This document shows, piece after piece, positions 21,727-29,330 of a DNA stretch of 64,000 nt; the first letter of the stretch is position 1; the number at the start of each line of letters is the position of its first letter. Below the pieces are notes generated by a model, which was not told where the DNA came from, ran no database searches, and saw only the letters and a list, made by a program, of their open reading frames with translations. The position numbers and the translations under genes are program-made. The stretch is taken from assembly GCA_964392325.1 (NCBI GenBank), contig CAYMPJ010000018.1, forward strand, positions 10,944-74,943, in the 5' to 3' direction. This DNA comes from CALLPQ01 sp964392325 (GTDB lineage Bacteria > Pseudomonadota > Alphaproteobacteria > Caulobacterales > Parvularculaceae).

Positions 21727-22401
21727 TTACTCCAGCCCAAGACGAAGTGACAAGATCGCAAATGGTGGCAGAACGACGCCGTAAAACAGGCTGATCGCTA
21801 TTAATAGTAATAAAGGCGGCGAGAAAAAATCCCCTCTCTCCAACAATTGTTCCGTTGCACCAATACCAAATATCATCACTGGCACACTCAAGGGTGCGCT
21901 TAAAACAATCCCCAATAGTCCCCCTGTTCGTATCCCCGCCGATACAGCCGCAGCAACAAGGCTCGCGAGTAAGATTGCAGGACTTGCAAGTATAATAATT
22001 AAACTTACCAAAAAGCTTTGCTCGACATTCAACCCATACATCACAAAAAAAACAGGACTTAAAGCGATTAGCGGTAGAGCAATAGTCAACCAGATAGCGA
22101 TCAAACGCCCGGTGATATAAGACGCAAAACCGGCATGCTCAACACCGATAACAGCTAGCGTTCCATCTTCCATGTCGTCGTGAAACAATTGCGCTCCGCT
22201 CATCTGGTATGAAAATATTAATGCCAACCAGATCAGGCCCGGCGCAGCTACAAGCAGATTTGAGCGCTCTGGTCCAAGCGCTAACCCTCCAAAACCTGCA
22301 AAAACTGCAAAAAAGAATAATGCGTGCAACCACCCGCTCCCGCCCCGTAAAGCAAGGCGCACATCACACATGATCTGCGCGCGTATAATGCTACCCATCA
22401 T
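21727..22401 (-). CDS. ccmB: Heme exporter protein CcmB
   Basis: CcmB is the membrane subunit of the CcmAB ABC transporter, which uses ATP to release heme-loaded CcmE from CcmC/D. The 224-residue protein has six hydrophobic segments and the family features LALRGGSGWLHALFFF near the N terminus and FHDDMEDGTL (about residue 73), a cytoplasmic loop conserved in CcmB. Its ATG overlaps the ccmA stop (ATGA), so translation is coupled. Confidence 0.94.
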   Translation of the reverse strand: MMGSIIRAQIMCDVRLALRGGSGWLHALFFFAVFAGFGGLALGPERSNLLVAAPGLIWLALIFSYQMSGAQLFHDDMEDGTLAVIGVEHAGFASYITGRLIAIWLTIALPLIALSPVFFVMYGLNVEQSFLVSLIIILASPAILLASLVAAAVSAGIRTGGLLGIVLSAPLSVPVMIFGIGATEQLLERGDFFSPPLLLLIAISLFYGVVLPPFAILSLRLGLE

Positions 22402-23069
22402 CGCGCTGCCCTTTCAAGACGAATACGCGTCGATAACACTTCAAGTGGCTGATGTGTTGCGATGATTACCATTCCGCCTTTTTTAACATGGGCTTCTATT
22501 AACCTTAGGACCAGTGATTGCCCCGCCGCATCTAAATTTGCCGTCGGCTCATCAAGGAGCCAAACAGGTTTGTTCAGCATAAGCACCCGCGCAAGCGCGA
22601 TACGTTTTTGTTGTCCCGCAGACATATGGCTAATCTTCTGTTGGGCCAACTCGGCAACGTCCAAAGCTGCTAACGCTTTTTCGATAATAGAAAACCCAGC
22701 TTTAGTTGATTGCCCTACGGTTAGTCCCGCCATATCAGCCCAAAATTGTAAGTTCTCGGTTGCCGTTAATGCACTTTTCATTGCCAGTTTATGACCGAGA
22801 AAACTCAATTGACTACGAACCTGTTGAACCAATAGAGAGGTTTCACCGCTCTTCCAGCTCGCACGTCCTATTGTTGGTGAAAGCAAACCCGCCAAAATCG
22901 TCAAAAGTGTAGATTTACCAGTGCCATTATCACCAAATATTTGCAGAATTTCCCCGGCTTGCAAATGCAAGTCCAAACCACGAAAAACAGGGACATCCCC
23001 CCGATCAGCACCTAAATCATGGCAATGAAGGGATAAATTATTAGTGTATGTGGTTTGGTCAGATTTCAT
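22398..23069 (-). CDS. ccmA: Cytochrome c biogenesis ATP-binding protein CcmA
   Basis: The ATPase subunit of the CcmAB exporter. The Walker A motif is FGDNGTGKSTLL, the ABC signature reads HMSAGQQKRIALARVL, and Walker B is VWLLDEPTANLD with a following switch His in IIATHQP. From the ATG at 23069 it is 223 residues, slightly over the usual 200-210. The frame is open to 23150, but that extension would run into the divergent ccmE start. Between ccmA and ccmE are 71 bases holding both promoters. Confidence 0.94.
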   Translation of the reverse strand: MKSDQTTYTNNLSLHCHDLGADRGDVPVFRGLDLHLQAGEILQIFGDNGTGKSTLLTILAGLLSPTIGRASWKSGETSLLVQQVRSQLSFLGHKLAMKSALTATENLQFWADMAGLTVGQSTKAGFSIIEKALAALDVAELAQQKISHMSAGQQKRIALARVLMLNKPVWLLDEPTANLDAAGQSLVLRLIEAHVKKGGMVIIATHQPLEVLSTRIRLERAAR

Positions 23070-23105
23070 TATGTGTCCAGCCCGCCAATAGCCCATATTG
23101 ATCCC

Positions 23106-23133
23106 TTGAACAATAAGGCTGATCAAGTACATA
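23106..23133 (+). promoter_or_regulatory. Candidate promoter giving a leaderless ccmE transcript
   Basis: TTGAAC (23106-23111) and TACATA (23128-23133) are 16 bases apart. The expected transcription start, about 7 bases downstream, coincides with the ccmE ATG at 23141, which has no ribosome-binding site. Confidence 0.4.
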
Positions 23134-23140
23134 GTACCAT

Positions 23141-23587
23141 ATGAAACCAACCCGTCGAAATAAGCGATTGGCGCTTTTAAGCCTTGGCGGCGTGGCCCTC
23201 GGACTTGCTGCGCTTTTAACGTTTACTGCCCTTAGCCAAAATTTGGATTATTTCTACACGCCTGAAGATATTGTCGCGGGTAAAGCGGATCTCACACGGC
23301 GCATCCGGCTGGGCGGGCTAGTTGCCCCTGACTCTATTCGCAATGGTGAGGGGGTCGAGAAAATATTCGACGTTACAGATGGCTCGGCAAGTGTGACTGT
23401 TATTTATAATGGAATCCTTCCTGACCTCTTTAGAGAAGGACAAGGGGTTATTGCTCAAGGTCGGTTTAAAGAAGGGCACACAAATTCTGAACCAGATCAA
23501 AGCATCGTCTTCATTGCTGATATCATTCTAGCCAAGCATGATGAGAATTATAAACCAAAAGAGCTCAAAGAAGCCCTTGAAGGGTAA
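23141..23587 (+). CDS. ccmE: Cytochrome c maturation heme chaperone CcmE
   Basis: CcmE carries heme covalently bound to a histidine and hands it to the cytochrome c ligation machinery in the periplasm. The 148-residue protein has a basic cytoplasmic start, one membrane anchor (about residues 10-31), the beta-barrel domain with RLGGLVAPDSIRNG and FDVTDG, and the heme-binding motif LAKHDENYKP with His133 and Tyr137. It is divergent from ccmA. ccmF, ccmG and ccmH, which often follow, are not next to it; an oxidoreductase gene on the other strand follows. Confidence 0.95.
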   Translation: MKPTRRNKRLALLSLGGVALGLAALLTFTALSQNLDYFYTPEDIVAGKADLTRRIRLGGLVAPDSIRNGEGVEKIFDVTDGSASVTVIYNGILPDLFREGQGVIAQGRFKEGHTNSEPDQSIVFIADIILAKHDENYKPKELKEALEG

Positions 23588-23635
23588 GAAAATAGCAAAT
23601 TTGAGTTAGCTTAATAGTGAAGCCTCCTGTTAAAT

Positions 23636-24430
23636 TCACGCAAAGCCGGCCGTCATGCCGCCATCTACTTTAAGTTCCGTACCCGTTATAAATCGCGACT
23701 CATCAGATGCAAGATAAAGCACTGCATAACCGACATCTTCTGGCTCACCAAGGCGGCGTAGCGGAATATTCCGACTCAATTTTTTCTCGGCTTCCTGGCC
23801 GTTCCCGGCCATATTGAGTAACGGATCAATAATCGGCGTACGCGTAAAAACCGGATGTATCGTGTTGGCACGGATATCAAGTTTTGATTTAGCACAATGA
23901 AGCGCTACAGACTTCATCATCATCGCCACGCCCGCTTTGGAAGAATTATAAGCCATCGAATGCGCATCAGCGCACATACTCGCAATTGAAGAAATAGTAA
24001 TGATGGAAGCAGGTTGAGACATTTTCAGATATGGCATAGCCAACTGCGTCCCGGTAAAAACCCCATCAAGATTGACCGCATGGGTGCGCCGCCAACTCTC
24101 CATGGTCTCCGCTTCGATGTTACTATATGTGCCAATACCAGCATTATTAATCAATACACTGATACCGCCCATAGCGGTCTCACCACTTCGCAGCGCCTCA
24201 CCCCATTGATCGCTATCGGTTACATCTAACGCGACTCCTGTCGCCATGCCGGGATGTTTTTTATTTATCGCTTCAACCCGGGCATTCACATTTTCCAGAT
24301 TTACATCGCTTAAACAAACTTTCGCCCCTTCATCACTCAACATTTTTGCAAAACAAGCCCCAAGACCTTGTCCTGCTCCGGTAATAAATATTTTTTTACC
24401 GGCTACCCGGCCCTGTTTAACTTCGGTCAT
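23636..24430 (-). CDS. Short-chain dehydrogenase/reductase
   Basis: A classical SDR oxidoreductase of 264 residues. The cofactor-binding TGxxxGxG motif is TGAGQGLG (17-24). NNAG is at 95-98, and the catalytic residues are Asn120, Ser147/148, Tyr161 and Lys165 (YNSSK). The end FITGTELKVDGGMTAG is the usual SDR terminus. An acidic residue in LSDVN (41-44) after beta-2 points to NAD(H) rather than NADP(H). The best resemblance is to hydroxysteroid or 3-oxoacyl reductase types, but the substrate cannot be told from sequence. Confidence 0.88.
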   Translation of the reverse strand: MTEVKQGRVAGKKIFITGAGQGLGACFAKMLSDEGAKVCLSDVNLENVNARVEAINKKHPGMATGVALDVTDSDQWGEALRSGETAMGGISVLINNAGIGTYSNIEAETMESWRRTHAVNLDGVFTGTQLAMPYLKMSQPASIITISSIASMCADAHSMAYNSSKAGVAMMMKSVALHCAKSKLDIRANTIHPVFTRTPIIDPLLNMAGNGQEAEKKLSRNIPLRRLGEPEDVGYAVLYLASDESRFITGTELKVDGGMTAGFA

Positions 24431-24481
24431 GGCGCAATCGATTCTGGTATTAATGTTTAAAGATGAAGTGAATGAAATTTA

Positions 24482-24805
24482 TCACTCCCCTTCTCGCACC
24501 TGCTCTTTGGCCTGAGCAAGGAAGTTCTGCATCTGGCTGCGGATTTCTTCATCAGAAATATTACCGCCAGCTTTATCCAAATCCCCGCGCACTTTACGGA
24601 AGACGTCCTCATCACCAGGCTCTTCAAGATCTGCCATGATTACGGTTTTCGCATAAGTCTCCGCCTCGTCACCGCTTTTGCCTAATTTCTCCGCGACCCA
24701 CAGGCCCAACATTTTATTACGTTTAGCATCCACTTTAAATTGCAACGCCTGATCGTGGGCAAATTGTTTCTCAAAATTATCTTTCCGATCGTCAAAACCG
24801 CTCAT
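24482..24805 (-). CDS. ATP synthase inhibitor subunit zeta (DUF1476)
   Basis: The 107-residue product, beginning MSGFDDRKDNFEKQFAHDQ and containing KRNKMLGLWVAEKLG, is a clear DUF1476 member. In alphaproteobacteria this protein (zeta) inserts its N-terminal region into F1-ATPase and inhibits ATP hydrolysis in one direction. All helices expected of the family are present, ending in a four-helix region rich in E and Q. GAGGATT precedes the ATG. It lies 51 bases upstream of the SDR gene on the same strand. The family is nearly restricted to alphaproteobacteria, supporting the taxonomic placement. Confidence 0.93.
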   Translation of the reverse strand: MSGFDDRKDNFEKQFAHDQALQFKVDAKRNKMLGLWVAEKLGKSGDEAETYAKTVIMADLEEPGDEDVFRKVRGDLDKAGGNISDEEIRSQMQNFLAQAKEQVREGE

Positions 24806-24943
24806 GGCTAATCCTCTATGCTTAACAAATATTCTGGTAAATTTTTTGGGTCTTATCTTTATGTAGAGATAGCCACATGGCGGCGCAATCTCCCTTAGCA
24901 GAATATTTTACATCGGATAGTTGCAAATTTGGAATTTTTCTTG

Positions 24944-25101
24944 ATTTCCACAGAGTTTAAACATGTGAATGGGGATAAAACACGGCTAAAGCTGTGCAAA
25001 ATATGAGCAATTAGGTCTGATAATATGGGGAAAACGAGTAGCTGGAGTTTTTACCCAAAATTCCCACAATTAGCGCACACTATTCCCACAGGTTATGCAC
25101 A
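24944..25101. other. Cluster of DnaA-box-like words in an AT-rich gap
   Basis: Between the zeta-subunit gene and tRNA-Pro are about 530 bases with no recognised gene. In 160 of these bases lie TGGGGATAA (24970-24978) and TTATGCACA (25093-25101), each 8/9 to the DnaA box or its complement, plus two 7/9 words at 24944-24952 and 24993-25001. The flanks are AT-rich. This may be a DnaA-binding region or chance; no dnaA, parAB, hemE or other origin-associated gene is adjacent. Confidence 0.25.
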
Positions 25102-25136
25102 TTTTATTCAGGTGAATTTATGGCCTTTAATGATGT

Positions 25137-25292
25137 TCAGCGAGTGAACAGATCATCTGAAAATTCAAAACCAATAAGAAATATTGCAACACACAAATAG
25201 GATGCGGCCAGCCAAGCATAGATGTCTATAGGCTGAACGATTCCAACATTTATCCAAGACAATTGCGTAAGAATTACATGCTGGGCGAACAC
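25137..25292 (-). CDS. Possible small membrane protein (51 codons, GTG start)
   Basis: An open frame starts at a GTG at 25292 with AAGG about 11 bases upstream and ends at TGA 25137. The C-terminal half is a single hydrophobic segment (IYAWLAASYLCVAIFLIGF) followed by an acidic end. The frame stays open upstream into the tRNA gene but holds no ATG. It may be a real small membrane protein, the remnant of a longer gene, or chance; I do not recognise a family. Confidence 0.3.
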   Translation of the reverse strand: MFAQHVILTQLSWINVGIVQPIDIYAWLAASYLCVAIFLIGFEFSDDLFTR

Positions 25293-25339
25293 AAGAACAA
25301 TACCCTTGGTCGCTAATAATATTGATAATTTAGAAAAAA

Positions 25340-25416
25340 TGGTCGGAGCGGCAGGATTTGAACCTGCGACCCCTACTCCCCCAGAGTAGTGCGCTACCAG
25401 GCTGCGCTACGCCCCG
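25340..25416 (-). tRNA. tRNA-Pro (GGG anticodon)
   Basis: The minus strand folds as a 77-base tRNA including an encoded CCA end. The acceptor stem is CGGGGCG/CGCTCCG with one G-U pair, the D arm contains AGCCTGGTAGCGC, the anticodon stem is CTACT/AGTAG with loop CTGGGGG (anticodon GGG, Pro), and the T arm contains GGTTCAAATCC. A run of six Ts follows directly. It reads CCC and CCU codons. Confidence 0.96.
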
Positions 25417-25514
25417 GCCAAGTGAGTGTCATACCAGATATAGCTGGGCTGTCTATGGGGAAATTCCATCCGGCAGGCCTTTTAAAGGCGAATAGTAAAA
25501 TAATTTGAAAAACC

Positions 25515-26813
25515 TTACTGTTGAAAGCTATAGAATGATCCCATTTCCAGTAGGCCTGTTAATTTATCAAGAGCTGTCAGCGCTTCTGCTGCCAAGAGTG
25601 GGTCAGCAAGGTCTTCAGTTGATAACTGGTCCCGGTAATGCTCCTTAACCCAGTCTTCCAGTTGATCAAGTTTTCTATCATCTAGAATAAAATTTGGATT
25701 AGTGGCCGCTAATTCCTCTTCACTCAAAACAACCCGCAAGCGCAAACAGGCCGGCCCGCCACCATTGCGCATACTCTCCCGTACATCTTTATAGATTACC
25801 TTCGAAATTGCATTATCCGCTTCCACCACACTATTCAAAAAAGTGTGTACACGGTCATTTTCTTGGGACTCTGACGGTAAAATAAGCGCCATGCTATTAT
25901 CGGGTAGGGAAAGCAATTGAGAATTAAACAAATAGCTCGAAATCGCATCAGCAAGACTAACCTGATCTTTCGGTGCCTCAATAACCTCTAATTGAGGAAA
26001 ACCAGCACGGATAGTTTTTAAAGCTTCTGCCTGATTGTCAAAGGCTTGCTCATGAGTAAACAGCACATGATTATTGACCACACTCACCACATCATTATGA
26101 AAAGCACCCGCATCCAGTGCAATTGCAGATTGTTGAACAAAAAAGGCGTCTTTCACACCAAACCCTCTGGCCACTGCGTGACTCGCCGCTTGTTTTTGGC
26201 GGGCCGGAAAACGCTCTCCATTCACCCCATACACAAACAGATGCAATCCAGCAGCGCCATGATCTGTACAAAACCGGCCGTGGTTTGCGGCTCCCTCATC
26301 GCCAAAATGTAGTGCGCCCGGCAAGGGCGGGTGATGCAAAAAGTGTTTTTTATTTTCGAAAATCAAATTGAGAATTTGCGCACTCGTATCGGCTTCAATG
26401 GCGCGGTGAAAATTCGTTGCCAAATTGGCGGCGCGAAAATGGACTTTCCCGTCAGGTGTATCAGGGGACGGCGCTATTGTGCCCGCATTGGCGCTCCACA
26501 TGGATGATGCGGAATAAAGATTAGCAAGCAGTGCAGGATCAGATTGAGCCGCTGCTGTTATCATTTGCTCATCGCTACCTGAAAAACCGAACGCACGCAG
26601 AGCACGCAAAGCCGGACGATCTTGCGGGGGAAGAAAGCCTTGCGTCAGTCCTAATTCCATAACGCTTCGCATTTTAGATAACCCCTGAAGCGCGGCAGCA
26701 CGGGGGTTTGAAACAGCGCCGAAATTTTTGGCCGAAGCCAAATTACCCATAGCTAGCCCTGCGTAATTATGGGTGGGGCCAATCAGTCCATCGAAATTTA
26801 CTTCCCTGTGCAT
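25515..26813 (-). CDS. astB: N-succinylarginine dihydrolase
   Basis: AstB splits N2-succinylarginine into N2-succinylornithine, ammonia and CO2, the second step of the arginine succinyltransferase (AST) pathway. The 432-residue sequence has the characteristic start VNFDGLIGPTHNYAGLA, FHNDVVSVVNNHVLFTHE (with an active-site His) and the C-terminal NGGGPACLRLRVVLS, whose Cys near residue 355 is the nucleophile position. Its ATG overlaps the astD stop by one base, so it is the last gene of the M20 hydrolase-astA-astD-astB operon. Confidence 0.96.
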   Translation of the reverse strand: MHREVNFDGLIGPTHNYAGLAMGNLASAKNFGAVSNPRAAALQGLSKMRSVMELGLTQGFLPPQDRPALRALRAFGFSGSDEQMITAAAQSDPALLANLYSASSMWSANAGTIAPSPDTPDGKVHFRAANLATNFHRAIEADTSAQILNLIFENKKHFLHHPPLPGALHFGDEGAANHGRFCTDHGAAGLHLFVYGVNGERFPARQKQAASHAVARGFGVKDAFFVQQSAIALDAGAFHNDVVSVVNNHVLFTHEQAFDNQAEALKTIRAGFPQLEVIEAPKDQVSLADAISSYLFNSQLLSLPDNSMALILPSESQENDRVHTFLNSVVEADNAISKVIYKDVRESMRNGGGPACLRLRVVLSEEELAATNPNFILDDRKLDQLEDWVKEHYRDQLSTEDLADPLLAAEALTALDKLTGLLEMGSFYSFQQ

Positions 26814-28273
26814 TATTTGATTCCTATCTGGTCTTTTGGCATAGGCAAAAGCCTCTCACCTTCCATACTAGCAACGGGATAAGCACAATAATCAGCCGCA
26901 TAATACGCACTTGGGTTATGGTTTCCCGAATGACCAATTCCTCCAAAAGGCGCGGCACCGCTCGCACCAGTTGTTTGCCGGTTCCAGTTAACAATACCCG
27001 CACGGCTAAGGGCGAGGAACTTTTCGAAATGTTCTTTTGTTTGGGAAAACAACCCGGCCGCAAGGCCAAAACGTGTATCATTAGCTAAGGCGATGGCCTC
27101 ATCAAAATCGCGCGCACGCCAGACTTGTAGCATAGGGCCAAAATGCTCCTCGTCAGGAAATTTATCTGTATCGGTCATTTCTATAATACCCGGTGTCACA
27201 AATGCACTGTCTCCATTATGACGTATCATTTCAACGATCGATTTTCCGTCAGCCGCCTTGCGTGCCGAAAAAGCATCTATCATAGCTTTAGCGGCATTGG
27301 CTGAAATCAATGGCCCCATGAACGGTTGAGGCTCATCGAAAGCTGCAGCCACCTGAATTTTTTTCGTTAGCGCAGCAAGAGCCTCCAATGAGTCATCACC
27401 CTTTTTCCCAGCAGGTAAAATCAAGCGACGTGCGCAAGTACACCGTTGACCAGCCGTTAGAAAAGCGGATTGCACTGTTGCAAAAGCAGCTGCCTCCACA
27501 TCATCGACGTCCCACCAAATCAGCGGGTTATTGCCTCCTAGTTCAAGAGCCAGGATTTTTTCAATTTGCCCGCCAAATTGACGATGAAGAGCAATGCCGG
27601 TTCGCGCACCGCCTGTAAATAAAATGCCATCAACATCCGGGTGCTGCGTTAACGCTTCACCAACTTCCCGCCCGCCTTGCAACAAATTCACAACGCCGTC
27701 CGGCACACCAGCCTGCTGCAGTTTCTCAGCCAAAAAAGCGAGCGGACCCGGCGTTAATTCACTCGGCTTTACAATAATTGTATTTCCCGCAAGCAAGGCC
27801 GGTACCATATGGCCGTTTGCAAGATGCACAGGAAAATTAAACGGCGCCAGAATAGCCATGACCCCGTGAGGCTTATGGCGCAGCTGCCCGGTTGTAACAC
27901 CGCTCAAAGTTTCAACATCACCAGTACGTTCATGATAAGCGCGAATGGAAATATCTACCTTGCCCGATACTGCTGCCGCTTCGGTTTTTGCCTCCCAGTA
28001 CGGTTTCCCATTTTCGAGGGAAATCATTCGTGCAAGATTATCTGCATCCTCGCGCACCATATCCCGATAGCGTTCAAGTACAGATATGCGCTCATCAAGA
28101 GGCGTTAGTGCCCAGGATTCAAAAGCTGGTCGCGCCGCTTTCACACCGAGATTGACATCATCAATTGTTGCGCTGTTTCCCGACCAGACAATTTTATTTG
28201 TAGCCGGGTCAGTCGATGTAAATTGAGCACCATTTCCGGGCGTCCATTTCCCATCAATCAATAGTTCATTCAT
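26813..28273 (-). CDS. astD: N-succinylglutamate 5-semialdehyde dehydrogenase
   Basis: AstD oxidises succinylglutamate semialdehyde to succinylglutamate with NAD. The 486-residue protein is a clear aldehyde dehydrogenase: APFNFPVHLANGH, the nucleotide-binding FTGGARTG, the general-base Glu in LALELGGNNPLI and the catalytic Cys in TAGQRCTCARRL. The opening LLIDGKWTPGNG and the end YYAADYCAYPVASME are AstD-specific. It is 28 bases downstream of astA and overlaps astB by one base. Confidence 0.95.
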   Translation of the reverse strand: MNELLIDGKWTPGNGAQFTSTDPATNKIVWSGNSATIDDVNLGVKAARPAFESWALTPLDERISVLERYRDMVREDADNLARMISLENGKPYWEAKTEAAAVSGKVDISIRAYHERTGDVETLSGVTTGQLRHKPHGVMAILAPFNFPVHLANGHMVPALLAGNTIIVKPSELTPGPLAFLAEKLQQAGVPDGVVNLLQGGREVGEALTQHPDVDGILFTGGARTGIALHRQFGGQIEKILALELGGNNPLIWWDVDDVEAAAFATVQSAFLTAGQRCTCARRLILPAGKKGDDSLEALAALTKKIQVAAAFDEPQPFMGPLISANAAKAMIDAFSARKAADGKSIVEMIRHNGDSAFVTPGIIEMTDTDKFPDEEHFGPMLQVWRARDFDEAIALANDTRFGLAAGLFSQTKEHFEKFLALSRAGIVNWNRQTTGASGAAPFGGIGHSGNHNPSAYYAADYCAYPVASMEGERLLPMPKDQIGIK

Positions 28274-28301
28274 ATAGGTCTCGGTTTGTTGATATTAAAA
28301 A

Positions 28302-29330
28302 TTATGCAGCAGCACATCTTAGGGATGACCCATCATCACACTGCAAAGCGAGTGCTTCATCGCGGCTTATATAAATATAATCATTACACAGGCCAACATT
28401 TGCGCGAATGCATCTATATGTATCCCGTTTTCCATTCGCTATGAGTAGGTTTTCTTGCTTATTTGACGCTATATCCGAATGCTTGTCGACGAGTTTGACG
28501 GTGCGGATCATGCTTTGTGTAACAGTGCGCAGTTCGCTTGTTTTCGCATTCACAAGGGGGCCCGCATCAAACACATCAATATAGCCGTTATCGGTAAACC
28601 CCTCTTCCAACAGCATATTGTAAGCAATCAGACTGTTCTTGTGTGGTTTTCCGATACAAGCGCGTGCATCTTCGGGGAGAAGCGCAACATACAGAGGATA
28701 GATTGGCATTAAATCCGCAATAAATTGATTTCCCGCGATAGAATTATGCTGATCGGCCGCTTCAAATTCCATATCGAAAAAATGGCGCCCAACAGCTTCC
28801 CAAAAAGGTTGCCCCCCATTTTCAGCTCGCCATCCACGTAACTCCGCGCAAATTCTGTCTGCAATAATTTCAGGGGACTGAGCAATAAACATATAGCGCG
28901 AGCGGGCCATTAATTTGCCGTAGCCGCCCTTTCGAGCTTCTGGCGCGATGAAAAGTGAACCAACCTCAGCGGCTTCCGTGAAATCATGGGTCGGCACGAG
29001 TAAGCGGCGAGAAATACGTTTCCCAAGTTGTTCAGAAAAATGAAACATCGTATTTATTCGATAGTTCACAAAGCCTGATTGCTCTCCGATGGAAGCAAAG
29101 ATTGCGGACGTTCCCAGAACCGCACCATCTTTTTCCAAAACCAGCATGTATACCTCACCCCCCGGCCCGGAAGGGGTACGGCTAAAACAATCCAGCGTAA
29201 AATCAATACGCGTTCGAAGTGCTTTCTTGTCCATTGGCAAATTTGTCATGCCACCACCAGTTTTCAATGCAAGCTGATAGATTTGTTCAAAATCTTCTTC
29301 TTGCACTGGGCGCATAACAGCAACTGACAT
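28302..29330 (-). CDS. astA: Arginine N-succinyltransferase
   Basis: AstA transfers the succinyl group of succinyl-CoA to arginine, the first committed step of the AST pathway. The 342-residue product shows the family start MRPVQEEDFEQIYQLA, then GGGMTNLPMDK, SLFIAPEARKGGYGKLMARSRYMF and the region ELRGWRAENGGQPFWEAVGRHFF, all diagnostic of AstA. The TAATG overlap with the upstream M20 hydrolase stop indicates coupled translation. It lies in a four-gene operon with astD and astB downstream. Confidence 0.95.
   Translation of the reverse strand: MSVAVMRPVQEEDFEQIYQLALKTGGGMTNLPMDKKALRTRIDFTLDCFSRTPSGPGGEVYMLVLEKDGAVLGTSAIFASIGEQSGFVNYRINTMFHFSEQLGKRISRRLLVPTHDFTEAAEVGSLFIAPEARKGGYGKLMARSRYMFIAQSPEIIADRICAELRGWRAENGGQPFWEAVGRHFFDMEFEAADQHNSIAGNQFIADLMPIYPLYVALLPEDARACIGKPHKNSLIAYNMLLEEGFTDNGYIDVFDAGPLVNAKTSELRTVTQSMIRTVKLVDKHSDIASNKQENLLIANGKRDTYRCIRANVGLCNDYIYISRDEALALQCDDGSSLRCAAA

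Noticed and set aside
24877..24960. 27-codon plus-strand frame in the gap before tRNA-Pro
   Set aside because: It has no ribosome-binding site, no similarity and no hydrophobic or other pattern.
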